From Omphiscola glabra (lineage: Eukaryota; Mollusca; Gastropoda; Lymnaeidae), in NCBI GenBank assembly GCA_964017045.1, contig OZ024807.1:18259813-18323812 (forward strand): 64,000 nt of DNA. Direction: 5' to 3'. Below are positions 1 through 10,396 of the stretch, piece by piece. The notes beneath the pieces were generated by a model, which worked only from the letters and a program-made list of their open reading frames with translations, searched no databases and was not told the origin of the DNA. How positions within the stretch are numbered: the stretch's first letter is position 1; every line of letters starts with the position of its first letter. The position numbers were made by a program, and so were the translations under genes.

Positions 1-380
1 GTCTAATATTGTTAAAAACCCGTATTTGGAGGGTCCTGAACAGGTTTCCTATTCACTAAGAAAATGTTCTATTTATAAATACATATTCAATTCGGGGGTG
101 GAGCCTGGAACTGATGGACAGCGATAAACGAGGGACTAATGTATTTATTTATATTTATAACCGCATTCAAAAATCTGGAGATAATATCTTGGTTGGTGTA
201 AGCTGTACAAATACACTACTACTACGTACCACCGTAATAAGTTAATGGAAATGCAAATGAGTAACGCCACAAGGCAGGAGAACTGATATAAGATTTATTT
301 TCCTAATGAAGTGAACAATCTTTGTATGCGTTCGAAATTTGTCGATCCAGTTCAATATTTTTTAAAGCTGATTTACTTTC
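1..380. other. No recognisable feature
   Basis: AT-rich sequence with no convincing gene, RNA or element. It leads into the 16-bp tandem array. Confidence 0.6.
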
Positions 381-382
381 CC

Positions 383-1215
383 TCAACTGTCCATGTAGCC
401 AACTGTCCATGTAGCCTACTGCACATGTAGCCAACTGTCCATGTAGCCTACTGCACATGTAGCCAACTGTCCATGTAGCCAACTGCACATGTAGCCAACT
501 GTCCATGTAGCCTACTGTCCATGTAGCCAACTGTCCATGTAGCCAACTGTCCATGTAGCCTACTGTCCATATAGCCTACTGTCCATGTAGCCAACTGTCC
601 ATGTAGCCAACTGTCCATGTAGCCAACTGTCCATGTAGCCTACTGTCCATGTAGCCAACTGTCCATGTAGCCAACTGTCCATGTAGCCAACTGTCCATGT
701 AGCCAACTGTCCATGTAGCCAACTGTCCATGTAGCCAACTGTCCATGTAGCCTACTGTCCATGTAGCCAACTGTCCATGTAGCCAACTGTCCATGTAGCC
801 AACTGTCCATGTAGCCAACTGTCCATGTAGCCAACTGTCCATGTAGCCTACTGTCCATGTAGCCTACTGCACATGTAGCCAACTGTCCATGTAGCCAACT
901 GCACATGTAGCCAACTGTCCATGTAGCCTACTGTCCATGTAGCCAACTGTCCATGTAGCCAACTGTCCATGTAGCCAACTGTCCATGTAGCCTACTGTCC
1001 ATGTAGCCAACTGTCCATGTAGCCAACTGTCCATGTAGCCAACTGCACATGTAGCCAACTGTCCATGTAGCCTACTGCACATGTAGCCAACTGTCCATGT
1101 AGCCTACTGCACATGTAGCCAACTGTCCATGTAGCCAACTGCACATGTAGCCAACTGTCCATGTAGCCTACTGCACATGTAGCCAACTGTCCATGTAGCA
1201 AACGTTCCATGTAAC
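383..1215. repeat. 16-bp minisatellite, about 52 copies
   Basis: The unit is AACTGTCCATGTAGCC, with common variants that change AAC to TAC (CCTACTG) and TCCATG to CACATG. Copies are nearly identical and stay in register until about 1195, where they decay. Because 16 is not a multiple of 3 and the complement of the unit has no stop in any frame, the - strand is open in all three frames over hundreds of bases. These open frames (for example 576-842 and 640-906) are products of the repeat, not genes. Confidence 0.95.
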
Positions 1216-1296
1216 CAGCTGTCCATGTCGCTAAAATTGAGTTTATTAACTCTGCAAAAATTCTCAAAATCAGGTCATCATGTCGTGCAGAACACT

Positions 1297-1662
1297 AGGG
1301 TGTAGCACTCTCTGTAGGGCCTATTGTTTAAAGGAGGCAGGTAGGGTGTAGCACTCTCTGTAAGGCATATTATTTAAAGGAGGCAGGTAGGGTGTAGCAC
1401 TCTCTGTAGGCCTATTGTTTAAAGGCATGCAGGTAGGGTGTAGCACTTTCTGTAAGCCTATTGTTTAAAGGCAGGAAGATAGGGTGTAGCACTCTCTGTA
1501 GGGCCTCTTGTTTCAAGGCAGGCAGGTAGGGTGTAGCACTCTCTGTAGGCCTATTGTTTAAAGGCAGGCAGATAGGGTGTAGCACTCTCTGTAGGGCCTC
1601 TTGTTTCAAGGTAGGCAGGTAGGGTGTAGCACTCTCTGTAAGCCTATTGTTTAAAGGTCGGC
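1297..1662. repeat. 46-bp minisatellite, 8 copies
   Basis: Copies start at about 1297, 1343, 1389, 1435, 1481, 1528, 1574 and 1621, a 46-47 bp step. Each contains AGGGTGTAGCACTCTCTGTA followed by a GGCCTATTGTTTAAAGG-type segment. Variants (TATTG or CTCTTG, GTTTAAAG or GTTTCAAG) are shared between non-adjacent copies, suggesting local duplication of more than one unit. Confidence 0.92.
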
Positions 1663-2510
1663 ATATGTAATAGAAAATGAGAATTTAAACCTTTGTTGTA
1701 ACACTTGGACCCACCACAAATGTTCTCAAAATAACCGAACCAGGTGTAAAATACTGCACCCGGTTTAGCCCTAGCTTTATAATATTTTATCACACCAATC
1801 TATTTTTGTTCAGGTGAGATTGAATAGCTAAATGTAATTAACTTTTGATATCAATTTAAAAGATGATTGATTTCCCAAACAATGCGGTTAAACCCATTTC
1901 TTTTAAACGACATTTAAAAATAATAAATCAACTCTAGCTTTACAATAAATTTATCACGACGACAATGACACAATAGAAAGAAAAGTTTGCACGAAATCGA
2001 CAAATTCCTGGCAACGAACAACGATTTTAACCGTTTCTAAACCAGATTTAATTCGTCCGCATGTTATTGCATGCAATAACTACAAGTTATCTGTTTCTCT
2101 TGTGTGGAAATCTCCGATGGACAATACAAGATATTTTTTTATCGCAAATGGGAGCTGGAAGATTAAAAAAAACCCTGCAACATCAGCTTCCGTTGCATTT
2201 TTGTATAATTATATCGGTGGCTCTCCGTAAAATACATGTTCATGTGGGCTGTTTGTTCATCGGACCCTGCTAAGCATACATTCTTCAATTCAACCAATGT
2301 AAATTTCATGGTAACAATTATTAAGAACATAATTATTAAATTTAAAACAAATAACATAAGAATACTTACATTCCTTCTCCAGCACAGTGCATGGTGAAAT
2401 AAGTGTCTTATTGAGTCTAATGAGCACTCCAAGGCCCCTGCGGGTAATCCCCCACCCAACTGGTCCTTATCGTGTTTCTATAGGTTAAATATATCACATA
2501 GGAAACTGGT
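1663..2510. other. No recognisable feature
   Basis: AT-rich intergenic sequence. Short open frames (2061-2273 +, 2163-2459 -) have no recognisable domain and no splice or codon evidence. Confidence 0.55.
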
Positions 2511-2519
2511 TGTAATCTT

Positions 2520-2802
2520 GGTTACCGGAAATTTGATCGAAAGAAATTTCATCGACGGAAAATTGATCTACGGTAATTTGATCGAACTGAAATTTGGTCG
2601 AATCTTTTTTTCAGTTCAGACGTTAAAACGTTCGTCAAATTTCTTTTTGAACGCACTATACTATATTGTAAAACAAAATAATGCGTTCAAAAAGAAATTT
2701 GACGCAAAATTTTAACGTATAAACTAAAAAAACCATTCGACCAAATTTCCGTCGATCAATTTTCCGTCGACGAAATTTCTTTCGACCAAATTTCCGGATA
2801 CG
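2520..2802. mobile_element. Foldback MITE, Mutator-like by target duplication (copy 1)
   Basis: The element begins GGTTACCGGAAATTTG and ends CAAATTTCCGGATACG, with long imperfect inverted repeats (about 80 bp each side) made of repeated GGAAATTTGATCGA-like words. The middle is a second inverted pair, GTCAAATTTCTTTTTGAACG against CGTTCAAAAAGAAATTTGAC, so most of the element could fold into one long hairpin. It is flanked by TGTAATCTT at 2511-2519 and 2803-2811, a perfect 9-bp target duplication. No transposase is present. A second copy lies at 62488-62786 in opposite orientation, also with a 9-bp duplication. Nine-base duplications and long terminal repeats fit Mutator-like elements; this class assignment is inference. 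Confidence 0.88.
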
Positions 2803-2813
2803 TGTAATCTTGG

Positions 2814-3150
2814 ATGGTTATCCTACCGATTCACTTTGTATGATACTAACGATTGGTGTTTGGCCTGTAGAGGGGAGTTGTGTTTCTTCTCCTAGGCGTT
2901 GTGGTTTATTTGATCCGGTTCTGGTAGCTGATGTTGGTTAGATAGGGAACTATTTTCAGCTTTGTTTGTTTTGCAAATTTTACAAGCTTAGTTCCTTTTT
3001 ACTAATTTTAGAAAGACATCCTTTTCTTTTTTTTCTTTCTCCTTTTTGGGGGGAGGGGGTTTGGGCGGGGCGGCGACAGGGCGCAGGGAATGATAGACAC
3101 AATCTTATTCAGGCATTATGCCCAGGGAGTTTGGGAATCAACATGGACAA
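2814..3150. other. No recognisable feature
   Basis: Contains a G-rich run near 3050 (GGGGGGAGGGGG) and nothing else that I recognise. Confidence 0.5.
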
Positions 3151-3164
3151 TGACAGATATGATA

Positions 3165-3450
3165 TTTATGCGGGAGTGATCCATGGCATTAATGTAATTC
3201 CTCTCCATCGGCCTGCCTCACCACATCCTTCCACTCAGACCTAACTGATGCTTTTCTTTTCCATTCTTGGATTCCCAGATGCAGTACATTCCGATCCACA
3301 TCATGCAAGAACCTAATCCTACGCCTGCCTTTGAGCCGTTTTCCTCTGGGATTTTGGTGGTGCAACCTCTTCAACACCTCTTTCATTTTGGCATTCTTTC
3401 TAAGTGTCCAGCCCAGCATAGCATTCCCCTTTTAAATTCCAATTCGTGTC
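3165..3450 (-). pseudogene. LINE reverse-transcriptase C-terminal remnant
   Basis: Read on the - strand, the frame at 3189-3419 gives GKRLKGRRRIRFLHDVDRNV, then LGIQEWKRKASVRSEWKDVV. This matches the typical tail of animal non-LTR retrotransposon polyproteins: a basic G(K/R)R.(K/R)GR..(K/R) stretch, a DD/DV..D motif and the W(K/R)(R/K)KA..R..W closing motif. The catalytic RT domain is missing, so this is a 5'-truncated dead copy. No target duplication was identified. The assignment to LINE is firm; the clade is not determinable. Confidence 0.65.
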
Positions 3451-3940
3451 GTGACGGAAATGATAAACTTCATTCATCATCTCCTTCATTAAATTGAAAC
3501 TGTTTCCAACTTCCACTAAAGGCGTGAGGACGACCAGGTCCAGTCATTGACCATTAAATACGTGTCTTAGTGGACGTTAAAAATATGCTGGAAGAGGTGA
3601 TACCTTTTGTATAAAGAAAAGATGAATTATTTACGCGCGTAAATACTCATCAAAATATTTATGAATGTTGCTGTGAAATAAGTTTTAGATACTAATTAAA
3701 TACTAACCGAAGACACTAAATAAATTAGGTATTTCTTTGACACGATTTGGCGAATCTGATGTTAATCGCGATCGACACTAAACATGCAAAAAATAGACAA
3801 TCATTTATTGTGAATGTTTATCCACTGCTTTATACGAGAGGATTGTTTAAAAAACGGCGCCTTTTTATTGTGTAACCTTAATGAAGTTATTGTCTGATGT
3901 GTGAATATTGCACTATTGAACTATGTATATATCAATATTG
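3451..3940. other. No recognisable feature
   Basis: AT-rich sequence between the LINE remnant and the 22-bp array. Confidence 0.5.
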
Positions 3941-3944
3941 AACT

Positions 3945-4312
3945 CAGTCTTTATTTGTATTCAACTATGTCTTTTTCAGTATTGAACCCTGTCTTTATCT
4001 GTATTGAACCCTGTCTTTATCTGTACTGAACCCTGTCTTTATCTGTACCGAACCCTGTATTTATCTGTATTGAGCAATGTCTTTATCTGTATTGAACACT
4101 GTCTTTATCCGTACAGAACCCTGCATATATCTGTATTGAACAATGTCTTTATCTGTACTGAACCCTGTCTTTATCTGTATTGAACACTGTCTTTATCTGT
4201 AGTGAACTCTGTCTTTATCTCTATTGAAAACTGTCTTTATCTGCATTGAACACTGTCTTTATCTGTAGTGAACTCTGTCTTTATCTCTATTGAACACTGT
4301 CTTTTATCTGAA
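3945..4312. repeat. 22-bp minisatellite, about 16-17 copies
   Basis: Imperfect units of the form TATTGAACCCTGTCTTTATC plus TG, repeating every 22 bp (for example at 3969, 3991, 4013). Copies diverge at the CCCTG segment (ACTG, AATG, CTCTG). Confidence 0.92.
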
Positions 4313-4319
4313 ATAAAAA

Positions 4320-4790
4320 CACTATGAAACTGCCGAACGCCCGAACATCCTGAGCTAAGACTTAGTATCCACCAGCCATCTTGTACGCTTGTTAGTTTGA
4401 AATCTTTAAAGCCACTGCCTTGTTATAGAGCTGAGCTATCACTTGCGACATTATTTCTTTCTTTCTCTTTCAAACATTATGTGAGTGATCTGTGCAAGAA
4501 TTAGATCGATGAAAACTGCTGCAAGAGATTTAAAAACCTTTCTGTCGAATATATTATTTTGTACACAGGTCCGTTATAAAATATGTGACCTCAAACAGTT
4601 GAAACACATATTGATTATGGGCTCTAATTATATAAATATGTTTTTTGTATGTGGTGGGGGCTAAGCATGGAGAGTGGGGGGGGGGTAAATATAACGGGGG
4701 TAACTATGCTCAGAAGTAGGTTTTATAAAATATATCTCTGGTTCTCATATTTCCAACATTCAGTGTCGGGACTGAACATTTAGACCTTTT
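4320..4790. other. No recognisable feature
   Basis: Contains a G-rich run near 4675-4690 (GTGGGGGGGGGG). No gene or element recognised. Confidence 0.5.
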
Positions 4791-5160
4791 ACGTAGTTTG
4801 TTACTGTTCATTTAGTGATGCAGCATACGAACATGACGTAGTTTGTTTCTATTCATTTACTGATTCAGTTTACGAACATGACGTAGTTTGTTTCTCTTCA
4901 TTTAGTGATTCAGTTTACGAATATGTCGTAGTTCGTTTCTCTTCATTTAGTGATGCAGCATACGAATATGACGTAGTTTGTTTCTATTCATTTAGTGATT
5001 CAGTTTACGAATATGTCGTAGTTCGTTTCTCTTCATTTAGTGATGCAGCATACGAATATGACTTAGTTTGTTTCTCTTCATTTAGTGATTCAGTTTACGA
5101 ACGTGACGTAGTTCGTTACTCTTCATTTAGTGATGCAGCATACGAATATGACGTAGTTTC
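4791..5160. repeat. 45-bp minisatellite with two alternating variants, 8 copies
   Basis: Each unit runs from ACGTAGTTTG to the next. Two subtypes differ in the middle: type A has GATGCAGCATACGA, type B has GATTCAGTTTACGA. The order is A B B A B A B A, so the later part behaves as a 90-bp higher-order unit. Confidence 0.92.
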
Positions 5161-6384
5161 ATGGAATAAAGGCCTTTCTTCCAACTCGCGATTCTAAGGG
5201 GTTTGTCAGATTGTATGATAATTTTGTGTTGCCACACGTGACACTCTGGTTCGGTCGACTCAGTCTTGCTCGCGCTGACCTGTTAGGTCGCGTCTGAGTT
5301 GGTGACACGGGGTGACAGGTCCAGTTTGCTGAGTCGAGGGGGGATGTGTGGTTTGAGATGGTGAGAGGTGATGAAATAAGAAGCGGTAGTTAAAAACAGC
5401 AACAGCTCGAACACTTCGCTTACAATAACCACCGGTCCCATCTGTAGGATGTAGGCATCACACGTGGATTGTGTAAGGTCGAGGCATTTTGGCACTTAGA
5501 CTCAGAACACCGGACGATTCGCGACCTGGATTATAATAAAAATATTTTAGAAACCACACCAAAAAAAAAAAAAAAATAAAAGAATTTATATCAAAGACGA
5601 GTTTAAATTCACACAAAAATGGAGCTTTTTATCTACTTTTGAAAATTCATATTGAATCGTTTTTAAAAAATAGAAATTCTTTGCCTCTTTTTCATCTTTA
5701 TTCTTTCCCCCATTGAGTCTAACAACTTGCACGTTTTGCCATTTCATGTGTATCGCCATTACGTATAATGCCGTGTGACAGCTTGCAATTTTGGAATATC
5801 CACAATGTAATATAAACATTTTAAATGAAACGTATTATTTTCTTATTATGACCCAGCGTAATTTTATCTCTCTCTCCACCCCCCCCCCTCTCCCAGCACT
5901 CACTCCTTTTTAAACTCCCTGAACGTTATCAGGGGATGACTTCCGTCTCCTCAGACGGGGGGAACTCCATACCGTCGGCTGCCAGCTTTAGAAATTCCCC
6001 GTGGACTTTTAACAATAACAGACAGCGATTTGAAAAGATGGTTTCATTGTCCGAATTTTGTCTACGCCGGCCCACGAATCCGTTAGCGAACATTTCCCCA
6101 TTAGTTCAGGGGCCTGCACTCGCACGGCTGCCCGATAGAGGCTTTTTACAAGTGACGTCGTTTTATTTATTCATTTTTGTTTTATAATCGAGTCTCAAAA
6201 AAATAAGTTCAAGGACGTTACACATTTATGTAAATACTTCCAGGGGTTCCCGATGAGATAGGTTTGTATTGATTTTTTTCAGAGCTGTTGTTGTATCAGC
6301 TTAAATATTATATCTTTTGAGTATTATGAGTTTTTTAGCTTAGAAATGTGCTTTTTTTTGGAGGGGGGATTTAAGCTCGTGATT
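5161..6384. other. Intergenic, no supported gene
   Basis: Two open frames have fairly balanced composition but no recognisable domain: 5283-5495 (-), with one hydrophobic stretch, and 5936-6187 (+), Ser/Pro-containing. Neither has clear splice sites or a family match, so I do not call them genes. An A-run near 5562-5577 and a C-run near 5879-5888 are present. Confidence 0.5.
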
Positions 6385-6600
6385 TCAAAGATCGTATATC
6401 CTTGATGATAGTTCTTCTGTCGATGGTGACCGTGACCATTCTAAACTCAGGCCTCTTGTCTGTGGGTGCGCAGATGGCTGATCGGATCAATTCTGGCACG
6501 GAACGTTTTGGTGCATACGGTGAAAGGGATGGGATGGGACAACTCCAGGTGCAGAGGTCGCTCTGTCTTTTTCGGGATTTTCTGGCTTTTCTTTTGTGTT
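6385..6600 (-). pseudogene. LINE C-terminal remnant with FRARI..SHLRTH motif
   Basis: On the - strand one frame reads CTKTFRARIDPISHLRTHRQ, preceded by LHLELSHPIPFTV. The C..(T)FRARI..(I)SHLRTH pattern is the zinc-finger-like tail that closes many animal endonuclease/reverse-transcriptase LINE polyproteins. Stops follow at once, and then a CACGGTCACCATCGACAGAA-type segment that often follows in such elements. Only the extreme 3' end survives. The longer open frames over the same bases (6371-6628 - and 6402-6638 +) are shadows in other frames. Confidence 0.55.
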
Positions 6601-6604
6601 CTGC

Positions 6605-7980
6605 AGGAGCTGTTCTGCTAACCTTCATGTTGCAATGAGCCCTTGTGTCTGGGAGAGCGTCCCGAGCCTCGATTCTTCGAGAACTATTTCCGTATATCTG
6701 TATATAAAATTCAACAATGCACTCACAAACTCACTTGTATACTTAAAAATACAGTGACACACTGTTAACTTTGTTTTTCATAATATCCCCCCCCCCACCT
6801 TTTTTCTCAACGCGCCATTTTACCTCTTATGTGTTTTAAAGCAAGTTTGAATATGTCTCTCGTGCGTACTTCGTCCATTTCTGATCTAATAGTCTGTATA
6901 TGTGCTATGTGCTATTTATGTCTCTAAAAAAATCCGAGTTGTAACTACTGCGTGTTTTACTTGACGTTTGGGTTTCATTTTGACCACATTGTATTTAACA
7001 TTTAAGATTTAAATAAAATACTCTCCAGAAGTGACGGAATAATCTGACACAGACCGTTCAAACGTTTCCCTATGCCCGTGTAGAGATTATATTTTAAAAA
7101 AAATCGTTATTGCGTCATCTTTGATAAAAGAAGGTGCACCCCCCCCCCCCATGTCTGGTTAATCTAATAACATGTCGTTGTGTAGAAGATTAACGCCAAG
7201 CTGTGCTATTTCATCAACACTTTCCATTAGGAGTCATTTGCAGAAAGATAATGGCAGATCGGTTGACATCACATTTGACAGTGGCGGATACCAGGAGGGA
7301 TAATTTTTTGGGTGGGGGAGGGTGGGTGATCTTTTATATACGTGTTTATAGAAAAAGTGCATTTGTAGAAATATGGACAACATATACATTTGACATAAGA
7401 TGGATAACACGGATGTCATCGTAAACCGGAGCTAACGATGGTAAAAATTCCGTTTCTTGTGTTCCTAAGAATAGCCGCTCTAAGCGGTGGCTCACTTACG
7501 ATATCTTGGTACTACATGCGAGTCAGCGGCGTAGGGAATTATTGTGCGAATAGAGGGATGCTATTTTCAGCCAACTGTCGTCGTTTTCTTTACCTTGAAG
7601 GAGGTGAACAAAAAGTTGACTTTGCCACGCCCCTGATTCGACCCAGGTCATTCTTTGAATATCATTCCATATTTTCCACTACAAGATATTGGATTACACC
7701 TTATGGATTACACCCTATGGATTACACCCTCTGATAAAACTATTCAATGAAAACCTTCACCAAGAATATCATTGTGCGCAGTCAGCTCATCTAGCCTAAC
7801 ATTGGGGGGGGGGGGGCGTAGAACGTCTGGAAGATAATTATTTACCGATTTTAATATCAAGTGGCGGTAAGTCTGATCATTTGTAAAATAAAACTGGGGA
7901 CGCTATTCAGCAAACAGCCTGGTCCACCATACAAATAAGACATTAAGTTCTCAATATCGTCAAATTTGTTTTCTATAAAA
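6605..7980. other. Intergenic, no supported gene
   Basis: C-runs at about 6787-6796 and 7139-7150 and a G-run at about 7804-7816. A short triplicated GGATTACACC(C/T)TATG motif lies at about 7690-7735. Open frames at 7203-7424 and 7438-7734 have no recognisable features. Confidence 0.5.
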
Positions 7981-7984
7981 CAAC

Positions 7985-8885
7985 AGGTTGGGTATGTAGG
8001 GTATGTAGAGTATGTGGGGTATGTAAGGCATGTAGTGTGTTTGTGGGACATGCTGGGCATGTGGGGCATGCAGGACATGTAAGGCATGTTGAGTATGTGG
8101 GGTATGTAGAGCATGTAGGGTATGTGGGGCATGTAGGGTATGTGGGGTATGTAGAGCATGTGGGGTATGTTGGGTATGTAGGGTATGTGGGGCATATAGT
8201 GTATGTGGGGCATGTGGGGTAGGTTGGGCATGTAGGGTATGTAGGGCATGTTGGGTATGTGGGGTATGTAGGGTATGTTGGGTATGTAGGGTATGTTGGG
8301 TATTTAGCGTATGCAGAGAATGTGGGGTATGTTGGGTATGTAGGGTATGATGGGTATGTGGGGTATGTAGGGTATGTTGGGTATGTGTGTTATGTAGTGT
8401 ATGTGGTGCTATGTTGGGCATACAGGACATGTAAGGCATGTTGAGTATGTGGGGTATGTAGAGCATGTGGGGTATGTGGGGCAGGTAGGGTATGTAGAGC
8501 ATGTGGGGTATGTTGGGTATGTAGGGTATGTAGGGCATATAGTGTATGTGGGGCATGTGGGGTAGGTTGGGTATGTAGGGTATGTTTGGCATGTTGGGTA
8601 TGTGGGGTATGTAGGGTATGTTGGGTATGTAGGGTATGTTGGGTATTTAGCGTATGCAGAGAATGTGGGGTATGTTGGGTATGTAAGGTATGCTGGGTAT
8701 GTGGGGTATGTAGGGTATGTTGGGTATGTGGGTTATGTAGTGTATGTGGTGCTATGTTGGGCATGTAGGGCATGGTGGGTATGTGGGAATGTGGGGTATG
8801 TAGGGTATGTTGGGTATGTAGGGTGTGCTGGGTATGTAGGGTATGTAGAGTATGTGGGCTGTGTTGGATAAGTTGAGTGTGCTGG
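7985..8885. repeat. 9-bp minisatellite (GGGTATGTA-type) with higher-order structure
   Basis: About 100 copies of a 9-base unit, GGGTATGTA with variants GGGTATGTT, GGGCATGTG and AGAGCATGT. Since 9 is a multiple of 3, both strands stay open: + reads Gly-Tyr-Val repeats and - reads His/Ile-Pro-Tyr type repeats. A larger period of about 343-352 bp is visible: CAGGACATGTAAGGCATGTT recurs at 8071 and 8423, and ATGTGGTGCTATGTTGGGC at 8401 and 8744. The open frames (7960-8592 -, 8390-8773 -, 8602-8871 +) are repeat products. Confidence 0.93.
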
Positions 8886-8889
8886 GAAT

Positions 8890-9225
8890 GTAGGCTAACA
8901 ATATTAGGCTGGGAATCTCAAATCCTCTGGTTAGGCTAGGGCTGTCAACGAGTACTCGCCCATGGCTTGGTTCCCGGGCAATTATCAATTACCCGATTTT
9001 AAGAAAATATTTAAAAAAAATAAGTCTTTAAACAAAAAAGTCAAATAAGAATTTTGTCATTCAAAAAATGTGAAGAATCGTTGAGCTATAAGTGAAATTG
9101 TCATTGTTATGAATAATACTATTGACTAGTGAACAATGTTCTAAAACATTATTAGCCTTAAATTGTTGTATGACTAATATTCATAGTGAACTCCGGAATT
9201 AAACACCAATACCACGACTAGCATG
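8890..9225. other. No recognisable feature
   Basis: Intergenic, AT-rich. Confidence 0.5.
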
Positions 9226-9227
9226 AC

Positions 9228-9229
9228 CC

Positions 9230-9283
<54 letters not shown>
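9228..9283. repeat. (CA)n microsatellite
   Basis: An uninterrupted run of CA dinucleotides, about 26 repeats. Confidence 0.97.
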
Positions 9284-9285
<2 letters not shown>

Positions 9286-9289
9286 TTAG

Positions 9290-10080
9290 AAGTTTACCAA
9301 GTCCAAGTTCTAGGAGGGAGGTGGGAAGCTTCCACCAATGGGGAGGGGGTGGTGGGGTGGGGCTGGGTAGACGCCTCTGTCGTCCAGCCACCCACCTCAA
9401 TACCTTAACACGGTTGTCATAGGTTGTCTTTTTTTTTAAAAACGTAGTTTAATCTATTAACTAATTATAAAAGTGTTGGACTGCGATAAAGCTTTAAAAT
9501 AGATTAAATAGACACGAACGATCTGTGTCAATATAACAATATATGTTAAGCTTTAATAATAATTGTACATTACACATAAGTGAACGTTTCGGCACATGCT
9601 TTCATCAGTACAACAAGACATATACATAAGTATAAATCAAATTTACATAATATAAATATATAGATATATTCTACCTAAAAAAAAAAGAGAGATAAAATAG
9701 GAGAGGGCGAAAAAAACCAGACAGACACAAAAGTAAAGAAGAATGGAAAGGAAGACTGTTAAATCTGTCCCGTTATGCCCCGTCAGCCAGTCTTGTGACA
9801 GACCGACATACTGACACGTATGTTTAGTCACCTGTAACTTAGTTGTCCTAGTTTTAGAGTTGTGGCAACCCGGCTTTAGTGACCTCGTTTAAACCGTAGA
9901 CTGTATCCCGTTGGCTTTGTTTATATCCGAAGCGAAACGGGATTTCCCGGATGTGGTTATCCGTCTATTAATAGAAATGCTACGTGGAAGTCACCCTGCT
10001 GGAATCGACGTGTCGACTAATTGTGATCTGGTCAAAGTTGCGTCACAAGTTAGTTGTGGTAAGAAATGATTTCTCGCTAT
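9290..10080. other. Upstream region of the ARF-type gene; no gene seen
   Basis: AT-rich with a G-rich segment near 9340-9368. No coding frame with support. Confidence 0.5.
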
Positions 10081-10085
10081 GGTTG

Positions 10086-10093
10086 TATAAAAG
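10086..10093 (+). promoter_or_regulatory. Candidate TATA box of the ARF-type gene
   Basis: TATAAAAG lies about 310 bases upstream of the start codon at 10397, in a locally more GC-balanced stretch. Initiation about 25-30 bases downstream would give a 5' leader of roughly 280 bases, unless a leader intron is present. Position and sequence support it; no transcript evidence is available. Confidence 0.45.
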
Positions 10094-10396
10094 GACAGAA
10101 TGTCGGAGCTCCCACTAAATAACCGAAAATCTTCTGAAGGAAATAAATAACCATTTACTGAAACAAAATAAATTATCGCTCGAAGATATTGTTATTAAAG
10201 TTTGAAGGCTAATTTCTAATTAAATCCATTTCTTAGCAGTACATAAGTTGCAAGAAAAAAAATTGTAATTATAAAAAAATTAAAAAAAAAAAATTCAAGT
10301 TGACGATTCATCAAGAAATTTCTTCCAGCATATTAAAAAAAAAATACTGTTTAAAATAGTTTGCACACAATTCTAATCTTACGGCACGAAATTGAT

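Noticed and set aside
303..1267. Overlapping - strand open frames with MDSWLHGQLATWTVGY-type repeats
   Set aside because: They are translations of the 16-bp minisatellite in every frame, not genes.
5283..5495. 70-aa - strand frame with a hydrophobic stretch
   Set aside because: Could be a small exon, but no donor, acceptor or family match was found.
7857..8988. Long frames rich in His-Pro, Gly-Tyr-Val or Cys-Val
   Set aside because: All come from the 9-bp repeat; no start context, splice signal or non-repeat domain.
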